A stretch of DNA of 64,000 nt from Reinekea marina (GCF_030409715.1 NZ_JAUFQI010000001.1:665001-729000), one strand, 5' to 3'; shown: positions 1-12,166, counted from the stretch's first letter. The notes: a model not told the origin generated them from the letters alone. Translations and numbers: made by a program.

Positions 1-281
1 TTAAAAATCTAGAAGAGTTCTCAAAATTATATATGAAGATATATCGTTGTTAAGCGAGCGTCTGTTGTGATGACAGAGTCGTTTAATAACAACTCAAGCG
101 TAAAAACTAGTATCAACAGTCACGCGTCAGTTCTCTTGTGAATTGGCGCCGAGAAAACGCGCATTAACTAGGCGTTGGCTGAGTGAGCGCAGGCGCATAC
201 ATCAGTATGCAACTAAGTGAACGAAGACAACAACGACGTTAAGGTGGGTTTGATCAAGCCAGAAACTTTTTTGGGTTATAT
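1..281 (+). other. rRNA spacer upstream of 23S
   Basis: This is the tail of the transcribed spacer before the 23S gene. I see no tRNA in it, although tRNA-Ile/Ala could lie further upstream outside the window. It holds a short palindrome at 195-210 (GCATAC, ATCA loop, GTATGC). The last bases (276-288) pair with 3275-3287 to form the usual processing stalk that closes the 23S precursor. Confidence 0.7.
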
Positions 282-3283
<3,002 letters not shown>

Positions 3284-3442
3284 ATAACGCCAAAAGAGTT
3301 TTGATTGTTGATAGCTAACGTTTGAATACATCTGAATATATAAGAACTTTCTCAGCCTCGGCTAAGAAAGAGAGAGCTGTTCTAGTACCCAATTGCGTAA
3401 AGCGTGGTAGCGCATATACCACCACGAGTTACACAACCAGTT

Positions 3443-3561
3443 TGCTTGACGACCATAGAGCGTTGGAACCACCTGATCCCATACCGAACTCAGCAGTGAA
3501 ACGACGTATCGCCGATGGTAGTGTGGGGTTTCCCCATGTGAGAGTAGGTCATCGTCAAGCG
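3443..3561 (+). rRNA. rrf: 5S ribosomal RNA
   Basis: This is a 5S rRNA with the conserved core (ACCTGATCCCATACCGAACTC, then AGTGAAACGACG and GATGGTAGTGTGGGG). Its ends were set by pairing of GCTTGACGA (from 3444) with TCGTCAAGC (to 3560). It lies about 160 nt after the 23S gene and before two intrinsic terminators, as expected for the end of an rRNA operon. Confidence 0.96.
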
Positions 3562-3572
3562 CCAAACCTAAG

Positions 3573-3605
3573 AACCCCAGCAGAGAGATCTGCTGGGGTT
3601 TTTTT
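3573..3605 (+). terminator. rRNA operon terminator 1
   Basis: The arms AACCCCAGCAG and CTGCTGGGGTT are separated by a short loop and followed by a run of T. This is a strong intrinsic terminator just after 5S rRNA. Confidence 0.93.
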
Positions 3606-3652
3606 ATGCGCTTAACGAAACGTCAAGTCTGCCCGCAGCCCGGCCAAATAAA

Positions 3653-3686
3653 ACAAAGCCCGTTAGGATATCCTAGCGGGTTTTTT
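3653..3686 (+). terminator. rRNA operon terminator 2
   Basis: The stem CCCGTTAGGA/TCCTAGCGGG (one G-U pair) is preceded by an A-run and followed by TTTTTT. It is a second intrinsic terminator in tandem with the first, and its A/T flanks could let it act in both directions. Confidence 0.9.
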
Positions 3687-3766
3687 GCTGTGTGGAAGAA
3701 AAGTTCTGGGCTGCTGACTGCGAGCTGCGGGTAAGGTTAAAAGATTGCGTTCATTGGCATGCTGCA

Positions 3767-3873
3767 CCGCGGTGGCTGAATGGCTGCCCTCGGTCGCGGT
3801 GAATACGTCCTTGTACGCTTAAGTTCGCCATCCTTGGCTCACATACCCGAGGTCAACCACACAGCCACCACGG
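3767..3873 (-). repeat. conserved-loop hairpin repeat, copy C
   Basis: The 27-nt arms 3767-3793 and 3847-3873 are imperfect inverted repeats. Read on the minus strand, the loop begins GTATGTGAGCCAAGGATGGC and contains GAACTTAAGC and CCGCGA. This matches the loops of the plus-strand copies at 4080-4187 and 6900-7004 although the stem sequences differ. It is part of an intergenic repeat family with no coding function seen. Confidence 0.75.
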
Positions 3874-3915
3874 CTTGGGTCAGCTGAGAAACAAGGTATA
3901 TGCACCAAATAACTT

Positions 3916-4045
3916 GTAGGAATCTTCGGAGCGTAGTGGAGAGATGACCATTGAGCTGCAAGTTTATAGCTGCAAGCTGCTAGCGAGACAAACACATTGC
4001 ATCACCTTAAAAGATCGCGTCTCCGCAGGCTTCGATCGCTCCTAC
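3916..4045 (+). repeat. REP-like intergenic repeat, copy A
   Basis: The element begins GTAGGAATC, contains the phrase AGCTGCAAG twice, and ends with TTCGATCGCTCCTAC, so it is bounded by inverted GTAGGA/TCCTAC. It matches 6717-6864 in the same orientation with the same sub-blocks in the same order. A conserved-loop hairpin follows each copy. The two composite copies bracket the P450 and VOC-GrpB genes. Confidence 0.8.
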
Positions 4046-4079
4046 GCAACAATAAAACTGAAGATGGCAACAAATAAAG

Positions 4080-4187
4080 CCTTGAGGGTGTGGGTGGGTT
4101 GAGTGGGTATCTGAGCCATGGATGGCGAAGTTAAGCGGCGCATGGATGAGCGAACAGCGACCACTCAAGCCATCCACACGCTCAAGG
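4080..4187 (+). repeat. conserved-loop hairpin repeat, copy A
   Basis: The arms 4088-4106 and 4161-4179 pair over 19 positions, with one mismatch and one G-U pair. An outer CCTTGAG/CTCAAGG extension reaches 4080 and 4187. The loop of about 54 nt starts GTATCTGAGCCATGG and ends GAACAGCGA. It shares the loop with copies B and C, and the stem differs from B by compensatory changes. Confidence 0.8.
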
Positions 4188-4373
4188 CGACCACTGACAC
4201 CTGAGGCGATCACCGACACCTAAGGCGAAAGGAAAAGCAGCTATACCCCAAAGCCGTCCACAGCCACCGAAAGTACAAAGCTTTGGTAACTAAACGGACA
4301 ACTGACACCGAATGGGGGTGCTCTTCAGTCTAAAATGCAGTATGTTAATCTGACTATGTCATGGAGCTGCCGC

Positions 4374-5681
4374 ATGAAGACCTATACCGATATCCCTATT
4401 GACCCTTGGTATCAACAAACTCTACACACATTGGCATTTGTCAGTGACGCCCCTAAGTTTTTTGATCGACAAATGAAGAAGCACGGTAAGACCTATCGCT
4501 GTAAGATTTTGGGCAAAGAGTATGTTCGAGCGCATGGTCCTGACATAGCTCAACTCATATTTAAGAATAGTAGTGATAGCGTTCAAACTGGGCTCGGCTG
4601 GCAGCCTGTGCTGGATAGTTTTTTTCCAAATGGATTGTTACTAAAAGATGGTAAAAACCATATTACCCATCGGCGCATAATGCAGCATGGCTTTAATAAG
4701 CCGGCAATGCTCAACTACTTTAAGCAAATTCAACGTTGGGCGGATGACTTTACAGCGGATATAGCTAGTGGCCGCGAAATAGATTTCTTCCCATACATAA
4801 AAGAGCAGACGTTAGATTTAGCACTGAAAATGTTTTTGGGGCTAGATTATAAAGCTGAGTTTGGCCAAAAGATCGCAACCGCTTTTAGCGATACTGTTGC
4901 AGGAACTTTAGGTCTAGTTCGAGTCCCCTTACTTAACACAAAATATCATAGAGGCATCAAAGGTCGGCAAACCTTAGTCGAAGCGTTCACCACTTTAGTA
5001 CAGCAACGTAGATTGGAGCCTAATGATGACTTAGTTAGTTACATGATCAGTGCTCGCGACGAAGATGGCTCTGAGTTTAGTGATCAACAGATTGTTGATC
5101 ATCTAATTTTTACTATGATGGCCGCACATGATACGACGGCTAGCTCAATAACGTCTCTTATTTACCAGGTGACCAAAGCACCTCATTGGCAAAAAGTGCT
5201 CCAAGAGGATGCAGATTCACTGAAGGAGTTTAGCTACGATTCATTAAGTATGCTTGAACAGACAGAGCATATATTTAAAGAGACATTACGAATTAACCCT
5301 CCTTTGGTGAGCATACCTCGTTATTTGTCAAAAGATGTAGAGTTAAGTGGCTATGCTATTCCAGCTGGCACTCGCACAGGCGTTAATATTTTTCAAACTC
5401 ATCGAGATCAAGAGTATTGGAGTAATCCAGAGCAATTTGACCCTGATCGATTTGATAGAAAAGAAGACAAAAAACACCCTTACCAGTTTATTCCATTTGG
5501 CGGAGGTGTGCATAAATGTATCGGAATGCACCTGTCGATGATGGAGGCAAAAATATTGCTTCGATCCATATTTCAAAAGCTGTCAGTTGAGCGAACAGAG
5601 CCTGAATTAGATATAGCAGTTGCTACGGCTCCCATTTGGCATCCAAAGGTTCCAATGAAAGTTCGCTTTGTGCCTCGATAA
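4374..5681 (+). CDS. cytochrome P450
   Basis: This is a soluble bacterial-type cytochrome P450 of 435 residues, a heme-thiolate monooxygenase. The I-helix oxygen-activation motif AAHDTT is at about residues 250-255, the K-helix ExxR is E303-LR306 (KETLR), and the heme loop is FGGGVHKCIG with the heme-ligand Cys at about 382. No membrane anchor is visible. I chose the ATG at 4374 because GGAG lies 7 nt upstream; an in-frame ATG at 4335 has no good ribosome site. No ferredoxin or ferredoxin reductase gene is nearby, so its redox partner must be elsewhere. The substrate cannot be told. The gene and the next one sit between two copies of an intergenic repeat, which may mark an acquired segment. 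Confidence 0.95.
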   Translation: MKTYTDIPIDPWYQQTLHTLAFVSDAPKFFDRQMKKHGKTYRCKILGKEYVRAHGPDIAQLIFKNSSDSVQTGLGWQPVLDSFFPNGLLLKDGKNHITHRRIMQHGFNKPAMLNYFKQIQRWADDFTADIASGREIDFFPYIKEQTLDLALKMFLGLDYKAEFGQKIATAFSDTVAGTLGLVRVPLLNTKYHRGIKGRQTLVEAFTTLVQQRRLEPNDDLVSYMISARDEDGSEFSDQQIVDHLIFTMMAAHDTTASSITSLIYQVTKAPHWQKVLQEDADSLKEFSYDSLSMLEQTEHIFKETLRINPPLVSIPRYLSKDVELSGYAIPAGTRTGVNIFQTHRDQEYWSNPEQFDPDRFDRKEDKKHPYQFIPFGGGVHKCIGMHLSMMEAKILLRSIFQKLSVERTEPELDIAVATAPIWHPKVPMKVRFVPR

Positions 5682-5760
5682 AATGGCTTACCGAAGGCAT
5701 TGGCTTAGCAAAAAGTAGTATCGACCAGTTAATGATTCAATATAGATAGGAAAAATTTGT

Positions 5761-6717
5761 TTGAATATTAAGACCGTTAATCATGTTCAAGTTTCTATAC
5801 CTGTTGGAGGCGAGCAAGCAGCGAGAGATTTTTATGTCGGTGTTTTAGGGTTAATTGAAATACCTAAGCCCATGGTTCTCAGAAAAAATGGTGGCCTTTG
5901 GGTAGATGCTGGCAATATTCAAATTCACTTTGGTAGTGAAGATAATTCAAATAGGTCAACTACTAAAGCCCATGTGGCGTATGAAGTTCCTAATTTAGAT
6001 GCCATTAGAGAAAGCTTAGCCAAAAATAGAATTGAGATTACAGATAGCATTCCAATTCCTGGGTACCAACGTTTCGAATCTCGTGACCCTTTTGGAAACC
6101 GAATAGAATTTATGGAAAAGGTTTTAGCAGGGCAGAGTTCATCCTCGGCAAAGATACAAATTGTTCCTTATACGCCAAGGTGGAAAGAAGAGTTTGAAGC
6201 GATTCGAGCTAAATTATTAGAAATTCTAGATAGCGGCATTCAAAGAATAGATCATATTGGTTCAACTTCTTTGGTAAACCTGGCTGCAAAAAATGTCATT
6301 GATATTCAAATAACTGTAGAAAATTTAGAAAACAAAAGCATTATAAAAGCGCTAGAGTCTTTAGGTTTTATTCATCTGCCTGAGATCAAGTTTGATAATC
6401 TAGTTGGGTTTAGTGCTAGTTCAAATGAACTTAAAAAACATTTTTTTAAAGAACCTCTAGGGGAGCGAAGGATGCATATTCACGTTCGCGAGAGTGGACG
6501 AGTAAATCAAGAATACCCAATTTTATTTCGTGATTTCCTTCGTGCGAATAGCGATGTTAAAGGGGCATATGAACAAGTAAAGCTAGAGCTTGCTAGAAGA
6601 TTCTCACATGACTCGAATGCTTATTACGCCATAAAAGATCCATACATGGATACGATTTATAAAGCCGCAAAAATTTGGGCGAGAGAAGTAGGTTGGGTCT
6701 GCAGAAAGGCAAAGTAG
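5761..6717 (+). CDS. VOC domain-GrpB (UPF0157) fusion protein
   Basis: The 318-residue protein has two domains. Residues about 1-128 are a vicinal-oxygen-chelate (glyoxalase/dioxygenase fold) domain, from NHVQVSIPVGGEQAARDFY to the DPFGNRIEFME motif typical of this fold. Residues about 133-312 are a GrpB/UPF0157 domain, with VPYTPRWKEEFEAI and the hallmark RIDHIGSTSLVNLAAKNVID. GrpB proteins have a nucleotidyltransferase-like fold and no settled function. The start is TTG at 5761 with AGG 10 nt upstream; no better start exists. It lies 80 bp after the P450 on the same strand. The stop codon overlaps the first base of the downstream repeat. The fusion could tie a small-molecule-binding domain to a transferase-like domain, but the reaction is unknown. 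Confidence 0.85.
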   Translation: MNIKTVNHVQVSIPVGGEQAARDFYVGVLGLIEIPKPMVLRKNGGLWVDAGNIQIHFGSEDNSNRSTTKAHVAYEVPNLDAIRESLAKNRIEITDSIPIPGYQRFESRDPFGNRIEFMEKVLAGQSSSSAKIQIVPYTPRWKEEFEAIRAKLLEILDSGIQRIDHIGSTSLVNLAAKNVIDIQITVENLENKSIIKALESLGFIHLPEIKFDNLVGFSASSNELKKHFFKEPLGERRMHIHVRESGRVNQEYPILFRDFLRANSDVKGAYEQVKLELARRFSHDSNAYYAIKDPYMDTIYKAAKIWAREVGWVCRKAK

Positions 6718-6864
6718 TAGGAATCATCGGAGCGCAGCGGAGAGATGATCTTTGAGCTGCAAGTCTATAGCTGCAAGCTGCAAGCGAAAGAAAACAGAAG
6801 CCAAAGTTAATTACTTGTATCACCTAAAAGCTATCGCGTCTGCGCAATCTTCGATCGCTCCTAC
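6717..6864 (+). repeat. REP-like intergenic repeat, copy B
   Basis: This is a second copy of the 3916-4045 element in the same orientation. It begins GTAGGAATCATCGGAGCG, contains the doubled AGCTGCAAG phrase, and ends TTCGATCGCTCCTAC. Its first base is the last base of the preceding stop codon. The middle part has diverged and is slightly longer than in copy A. Confidence 0.8.
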
Positions 6865-6899
6865 CTAAAAACAAATACGAAGGTGGCAACTCAAAAAGT

Positions 6900-7004
6900 C
6901 TAGAGGGTGTTGATGGGTTGAGCGGGTATCTGAGCCATAGGTGGCGAAGTAAAGCAGTGTAGTTCGCGCGAACAGCGACCGCTCAAGCCATCCACACCTA
7001 CTAG
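6900..7004 (+). repeat. conserved-loop hairpin repeat, copy B
   Basis: The arms 6906-6925 and 6979-6998 pair over 20 positions. The loop starts GTATCTGAGCCATAGG and ends GAACAGCGA, like copy A. The pair C6923-G6981 replaces T4104-A4163 of copy A, and A6913-T6991 replaces a G-U pair, so the helix is kept while the sequence changes. Confidence 0.8.
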
Positions 7005-7064
7005 GTGATCCAGTGCCACAGCACGAAGCCAAGCCTCAGTAAAAGACCACTTTCCAAAAGGCAA

Positions 7065-7097
7065 TAAAAAACCCGAGGACCTAAAGGCGCTCGGGTT
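7065..7097 (-). terminator. terminator of the second EF-G gene
   Basis: On the minus strand the arms ACCCGAG and CTCGGGT are followed by a T-run just after the EF-G stop codon. It is an intrinsic terminator. Confidence 0.9.
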
Positions 7098-7115
7098 TGA
7101 TATTAAAAAGTAAGC

Positions 7116-9209
7116 TTACTTCTTAGCAGCAGCTTGCTTTTCTTTTTCTTCAGCGATCACAGTCTCTGCAACGTTAGCAGGGCAAGGCATATAGTGGCTG
7201 AATTCCATAGAGAATTGACCACGGCCTGAAGTGATTGTACGTAGGTGACCGATATAACCGAACATTTCTGAAAGAGGAACGTCAGCTTTAATACGAACAC
7301 CAGTAACACCCGCTTCCTGATCTTTGATCATGCCACGACGACGGTTTAAGTCACCAATAACATCACCAACGTTGTCTTCAGGAGTGAACACATCAACTTT
7401 CATGATCGGTTCAATTAACTGAGGACCTGCTTTCGGGATAGACTGACGGAAAGCGCCTTTAGCCGCGATTTCGAAGGCAACAGCCGAGGAGTCAACAGCG
7501 TGGTAACCACCATCGTACAACTCAACTTCAACGTCTAGAACTGGGAAGCCAGCTAGAACACCTTGGTCCATCATAGACTTGAAGCCTTTCTCTACAGCTG
7601 GGAAGAATTCTTTAGGAACGTTACCGCCCACAACAGAAGAGCTGAAAGTGAAACCAGTACCTGGCTCGCCCGGCTTAATGCGGTAGTCAATTTTACCGTA
7701 CTGACCAGAACCACCTGATTGCTTCTTATGCGTATAAGAATCTTCAACAGTCTGTGTAATTGTTTCACGGTAAGCAACCTGTGGTTGACCTACTTCTAGT
7801 TCAACGCCATAAGTACGCTTCAAGATATCAACCTTAATGTCTAGGTGTAATTCACCCATACCTTTAAGGATTGTTTCACCTGAATCTTCATCAGTTTCAA
7901 CTTGGAAAGATGGATCTTCTGCAACCATTTTACCGATCGCAACACCCATTTTCTCAGAACCACCTTTGTCTTTAGGCTTAACAGCAATAGAGATTACTGG
8001 CTCAGGGAAGATCATTGGCTCAAGAGTACAAGGGTGCTTAGGATCACAAAGTGTATGACCAGTTTGTACGTTCTTCATACCAACAACAGCGATAATGTCA
8101 CCCGCTTGTGCCGTACTTAACTCAGTACGGTCATTTGCGTGCATTTCAACCATTCGGCCAATACGTTCAGTTTTACCAGTGAACGAGTTTAATACCGTGT
8201 CGCCTTTGTTCAAAACACCCGAGTAAATACGGATAAAGGTTAACGCGCCGAAACGGTCATCCATGATTTTAAACGCCAATGCGCGTAAAGGCTCTTCTGT
8301 AGAAACTAATGCAACTTCACCAGTAGGTTCACCGGTTTCGGCATCAGTTAATGGCTGTGCGTCAACTTCAGTAGGAGAAGGTAAGTAATCTACAACGGCA
8401 TCTAGTACTAGCTGAATACCTTTGTTCTTAAATGCAGAGCCACAGTAAGTTGGGAAGAAGGCTAGGGTACGAGTACCGTCACGGATGCACTGCTTGATCT
8501 GCTCAACAGTTGGCTGCTCGCCTTCCATGTAAGCCATTAGAAGTTCATCGTCTACTTCAAGAGCCGTCTCGATCAACTTCTCGTGGTATTCTTCAACTTT
8601 ATCAACCATGTCAGCAGGAACGTCTTCAACTACATAGTTTTCAGGTTGTCCAGTTTCATCCCAAATGTAGGCTTTCTTAGATAATACGTCTACGACACCA
8701 ACGAAATCGTCTTCTATACCGATTGGAAGAGTCATAACAAGTGGCTTGGCACCTAGTACTTTCTCTACTTGACCAACAACGCGGTAGAAGTCAGCACCCA
8801 TACGGTCTAACTTGTTAACCAAGATCAAACGAGCTACTTCTGATTCGTTCGCATAACGCCAGTTAGTTTCTGACTGAGGCTCAACACCGCCAGAACCACA
8901 GAATACGCCAATGCCGCCATCTAATACCTTCAAAGAACGGTAAACTTCAACAGTGAAGTCAACGTGCCCTGGAGTATCGATGATGTTCATGCGGTGGTCT
9001 TTCCAGAAACAGGTGGTCGCTGCAGACTGAATGGTAATACCACGCTCAGCTTCCTGTTCCATAAAGTCGGTAGTAGATTCACCGTCGTGTACTTCACCAG
9101 ATTTATGAATTTTACCGGTAAGCTTTAGAATACGCTCAGTGGTTGTAGTCTTCCCCGCATCAACGTGCGCGAAAATACCAATGTTTCTGTAGTGTGATAA
9201 TTCTGACAT
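7116..9209 (-). CDS. fusA2: elongation factor G, second copy (FusA2 type)
   Basis: This is a full-length EF-G of 697 residues, a translational GTPase that drives ribosome translocation. The GTPase motifs are AHVDAGKTT (about residues 14-22), ERGITI, DTPGH and NKLD. They are followed by the EF-Tu-like domain II and the C-terminal EF-G domains ([14 protein letters not shown]). It differs clearly from the str-operon EF-G at 26927-29023, for example [19 protein letters not shown] against [19 protein letters not shown]. Paralogues of this kind are usual in Pseudomonas-type genomes; some are split for translocation or recycling. It is monocistronic, with its own terminator, and transcribed away from birA. 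The exact division of labour with FusA cannot be told here. Confidence 0.96.
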   Translation of the reverse strand: MSELSHYRNIGIFAHVDAGKTTTTERILKLTGKIHKSGEVHDGESTTDFMEQEAERGITIQSAATTCFWKDHRMNIIDTPGHVDFTVEVYRSLKVLDGGIGVFCGSGGVEPQSETNWRYANESEVARLILVNKLDRMGADFYRVVGQVEKVLGAKPLVMTLPIGIEDDFVGVVDVLSKKAYIWDETGQPENYVVEDVPADMVDKVEEYHEKLIETALEVDDELLMAYMEGEQPTVEQIKQCIRDGTRTLAFFPTYCGSAFKNKGIQLVLDAVVDYLPSPTEVDAQPLTDAETGEPTGEVALVSTEEPLRALAFKIMDDRFGALTFIRIYSGVLNKGDTVLNSFTGKTERIGRMVEMHANDRTELSTAQAGDIIAVVGMKNVQTGHTLCDPKHPCTLEPMIFPEPVISIAVKPKDKGGSEKMGVAIGKMVAEDPSFQVETDEDSGETILKGMGELHLDIKVDILKRTYGVELEVGQPQVAYRETITQTVEDSYTHKKQSGGSGQYGKIDYRIKPGEPGTGFTFSSSVVGGNVPKEFFPAVEKGFKSMMDQGVLAGFPVLDVEVELYDGGYHAVDSSAVAFEIAAKGAFRQSIPKAGPQLIEPIMKVDVFTPEDNVGDVIGDLNRRRGMIKDQEAGVTGVRIKADVPLSEMFGYIGHLRTITSGRGQFSMEFSHYMPCPANVAETVIAEEKEKQAAAKK

Positions 9210-9478
9210 AGCTGCTTCTAATATAATGGGTTAAATTGGCGCGATAGTGTACAGGAAAAAGTTAAAAAAATGAGTATTATTTTTGTTATTTCTTATTCAA
9301 TTGATGAAAAATATCTAATATCGGCAATACCAAAGTTAAATATCTAGGACTATCAACGCTAAAGGCCGTAAAATCGACCTCTGTAAGGCCATCTTGAGCT
9401 TTATTTTTAGAGGCGTGGCGGTAAAGCATCGCCAGATTCAGGCCTGAATTAAAGTGAATCAAATTGAAGGGGATCTTT

Positions 9479-10441
9479 TTGGATCAATTGTTAAAGTTGC
9501 TGAGTTTGCTATCGGTAGATCATTATCAGTCTGGCCAAGTGTTGGCCGATCAATTAAATGTATCTCGAGCTTCAATTTCAGCTTGGGTAGCAAAGTTAAT
9601 CGAACTCGGGATTGATATTAACTCGATTAAAGGAAAAGGGTACCGTTTAGTTGAACCAGTAAACCTTCTCGATAAAAGCCGAGCTGTATCCTTGTTGCCT
9701 GCCCGTGTAAAAGCAGAAGTCTCTCATCTCGACGTTTGCGGAGAAACTCGTTCTACCAACGACGACGCACTTGAAAAAACAATGCAAGGGCAGTCTTGGC
9801 ATATCTACGCTACAGAGCTGCAATCGCATGGCAAAGGTCGGCGCGGCAAAGCATGGCAAAGCCCATTTGCAAAGAATCTAATGTTTTCTATGGCTCGAAA
9901 GGGACCGCTCAGCTCAGATCTGCTTTACAGTGCTAGCTTAATAGTCGGCGTGGCCGTTGCGAGAGCCATTAGGCAATACAGTCATATAGAAGTAGGCTTG
10001 AAGTGGCCAAACGATATCTATGTGAACCGAAAGAAGCTGGGTGGTATTTTGTGCGAGATGCAAGGAAACCCGCAAGATGACCCTTTGTTAGTTGCTGGGG
10101 TAGGGCTTAATGTAGGCTATAACCCAGACGGTCTCGATTATGAAACCTGTTCCTTGGCCTCCTTGGGTGTTAATCAGCGGGACCGTACTGAGCTATTAGC
10201 GGCTATCGTTAATGAAACAATAGATGCATTCAGTGATGGTTCTGTTTTAAACGTAGCGTCACTATTAGATGAGTGGCGGAGTCTAGATATTATGTTAGAT
10301 CGCCCCATTAAAATGATCAGAGGTGATCTGGTCGTGAACGGCGTTGCTAAAGGAATTGATAATAAAGGGCAATTATTGATGCAAGATGAGGAAGGGCATT
10401 TAAAAGTTCTGAACGGTGGAGAGGTGTCAATCCGATGGTAA
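9479..10441 (+). CDS. birA: biotin-protein ligase / biotin operon repressor
   Basis: BirA attaches biotin to the carboxyl-carrier protein of acetyl-CoA carboxylase through biotinyl-AMP, and in bifunctional forms represses biotin genes. The 320-residue product has an N-terminal winged-helix domain (LADQLNVSRASISAWVAKL, then the wing KGKGYRL). The ligase core follows, with the nucleotide-binding GKGRRGKAW loop at about 118-126 and KWPNDIY, and an SH3-like C-terminus. The HTH makes it the bifunctional class. I chose TTG at 9479 because AAGGGGA lies 5 nt upstream; a TTG at 9464 would overlap that site. It overlaps coaX by 7 nt, so the two are translationally coupled. Confidence 0.95.
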   Translation: MDQLLKLLSLLSVDHYQSGQVLADQLNVSRASISAWVAKLIELGIDINSIKGKGYRLVEPVNLLDKSRAVSLLPARVKAEVSHLDVCGETRSTNDDALEKTMQGQSWHIYATELQSHGKGRRGKAWQSPFAKNLMFSMARKGPLSSDLLYSASLIVGVAVARAIRQYSHIEVGLKWPNDIYVNRKKLGGILCEMQGNPQDDPLLVAGVGLNVGYNPDGLDYETCSLASLGVNQRDRTELLAAIVNETIDAFSDGSVLNVASLLDEWRSLDIMLDRPIKMIRGDLVVNGVAKGIDNKGQLLMQDEEGHLKVLNGGEVSIRW

Positions 10442-11145
10442 GTGATCAGCCGCTTTTTCTGGATAGTGGGAATACGCGATTAAAGTGGGGTTATAAAGAC
10501 CGTACAGGCTCTATTGAGGATAGCTCTGAGCTTACAGCTTTAATCCGACAATTTAATATATCTAATATTGTGTTGGCCAGCGTTACACAAAAGTGGACGC
10601 CGGCAACATTGAGCGGTTTGTTTCCAAGTATACTGGTGCGTAGTGCTATAGTTGAGCAGGGTTTAGACGGATTGATGCTTGCCTATAAGGATGAGTCATC
10701 GCTGGGTGTTGATCGTTGGTTAAATATGTTGGCGGCTATGCATCATTCCCCAACTGGGTTTAAGGTGGTCGTCAGCATGGGCACGGCAATGACAATTGAT
10801 GTTGTTGACAGTAATCGGCATATAGGTGGATATATCGTTCCAGGCTTATTAACCCAAGCGAAATCGTTACATCAAAATGCATCAGCTTTACCAATGGTTG
10901 AGTTTAGTGGCGGGGCTGAATTGGGGGGGAATACTCAAGATTGTATTAATCACGGAATTCTAAGGTCAGCCGTGGCGCTCGTTGAGGCAACTGTTGCGCC
11001 CTTGGCTGGCCAAGCGATGGTTTTCGTGACTGGTGGCGATGCAGGTTATCTGTCAAACTCGTTAGGCGTAGAACATAAAGTAAATAGAAATTTAATATTC
11101 GATGGGCTAAAAACCTATTGGCTGGCGAAACATAGGGATGGATAG
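10435..11145 (+). CDS. coaX: type III pantothenate kinase
   Basis: CoaX phosphorylates pantothenate with ATP in the first step of coenzyme A synthesis. The protein has 236 residues, usual for the family. It shows the N-terminal phosphate loop LFLDSGNTRLKWG, the central GVDRWLNMLAA, MGTAMTIDVV with the acidic catalytic region, and GGYIVPGL. Type III kinases are feedback-insensitive to CoA as a family trait. It overlaps the 3' end of birA and precedes a SPOR-domain gene, the same order as in Pseudomonas. Confidence 0.95.
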   Translation: MVSDQPLFLDSGNTRLKWGYKDRTGSIEDSSELTALIRQFNISNIVLASVTQKWTPATLSGLFPSILVRSAIVEQGLDGLMLAYKDESSLGVDRWLNMLAAMHHSPTGFKVVVSMGTAMTIDVVDSNRHIGGYIVPGLLTQAKSLHQNASALPMVEFSGGAELGGNTQDCINHGILRSAVALVEATVAPLAGQAMVFVTGGDAGYLSNSLGVEHKVNRNLIFDGLKTYWLAKHRDG

Positions 11146-11154
11146 AGACGCGTT

Positions 11155-11823
11155 ATGAAATGGATACTGATCATGTTGTTGCTTGTGAATGCATCATTAT
11201 TTGGATACCAAGCTTGGCAGGCGCAGCAACCTGAGCAAGAGGTGGTCTCTTCTTTTTCTGTTCAGCACGGAAATTTAGCGTTAAGTGAAAGCCAGCAGGC
11301 GCGTCTTGCTAAGTCTGCTGAGGCCACTCAAACCAGCCAAAAGAGCACCCAAAGTACCTCTGCTAAGTGTGTTCGAATAACGGGTTTAAAAGAATCCGAC
11401 AGCTTGCCAGTGGTGGAGTCCAGATTAAAAGCGCTGGAGCTAAACGTAAAACAGGTTAGAGCTAAAGAGTTATTGAAGCGAGAGTACCAAGTTGTTCTAG
11501 GCCCTTTTAATAGTATTGATCAAGCTCGCAGTGAAATGATCGCTATTAATGCAAAAGGATTTGAAAGCTTTGTTATTTCGAAAGGCGATTTAGCCAACAG
11601 CCTGTCTTTAGGGTTGTTTTCAACCAAAGAGAATGCACAGCGCAGATTAGCAGAGCTCTCTGCCGTTGATATTACAGCGCGAGCAATAGAGATAGAGCGC
11701 TTTAACGAAGCAATTCAGCTGGTGTTAGACAGCAAATCTTCTTTATTAATAGCTGATCCAACGCTGGCTTCCCTCGTTAATCAGTTCGAAGGTGTTGATT
11801 TTACTAGATTTATTTGCAATTAA
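11155..11823 (+). CDS. SPOR-domain envelope protein
   Basis: This 222-residue protein has an N-terminal hydrophobic segment (about residues 3-19, ILIMLLLVNASLFGYQ) that would anchor it in the inner membrane or act as a signal. A low-complexity Ser/Thr/Gln linker follows. Next comes a SPOR-like region starting around CVRITGLKESDSL with the pattern YQVVLGPFNSIDQARSEM. SPOR domains bind denuded peptidoglycan glycans at division sites. It lies 9 bp after coaX as the last gene of birA-coaX-SPOR before the tRNA cluster. The specific role is unknown. Confidence 0.8.
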   Translation: MKWILIMLLLVNASLFGYQAWQAQQPEQEVVSSFSVQHGNLALSESQQARLAKSAEATQTSQKSTQSTSAKCVRITGLKESDSLPVVESRLKALELNVKQVRAKELLKREYQVVLGPFNSIDQARSEMIAINAKGFESFVISKGDLANSLSLGLFSTKENAQRRLAELSAVDITARAIEIERFNEAIQLVLDSKSSLLIADPTLASLVNQFEGVDFTRFICN

Positions 11824-11940
11824 GCTTGCATTCTTAAGATTTGATCACTATTATGCGCACCTCCTCGTTACGCGAGGGTAGTTGTCACGCGAAATGTTGG
11901 CTAAGTGCTTGTTCTAATTGAAAAAAGTTCAAATACATAG

Positions 11941-11969
11941 TTGACAGCAAAGAAGCCTTACGGCAAACT
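11941..11969 (+). promoter_or_regulatory. probable tRNA-Tyr/tufA promoter
   Basis: A perfect -35 (TTGACA, 11941-11946) stands 17 nt before a weak -10 candidate (CAAACT). A GC-rich discriminator (GCGCCCG) follows, just before tRNA-Tyr. GC-rich discriminators are typical of stringently controlled stable-RNA promoters. The -35 is clear and the -10 is not. Confidence 0.5.
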
Positions 11970-11981
11970 TTGCGCCCGTTT

Positions 11982-12065
<84 letters not shown>

Positions 12066-12081
12066 TTTAACTTTGCGTAAT

Positions 12082-12155
<74 letters not shown>

Positions 12156-12166
12156 TGACTTGTTAG

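Noticed and set aside
1..281. tRNA-Ile or tRNA-Ala in the rRNA spacer
   Set aside because: No cloverleaf or TTCGA arm was found in the visible part; they could lie upstream of the window.
4007..4219. Minus-strand frame of 70 codons in the gap before the P450
   Set aside because: It runs across the hairpin repeat, whose sequence is explained by inverted arms and a shared loop, and its frame is not kept in the other copies.
3916..7004. Repeats on both sides of the P450 genes as a CRISPR array or composite transposon
   Set aside because: There are only two composite copies about 2.8 kb apart, with no spacers of regular size, no cas gene and no transposase.
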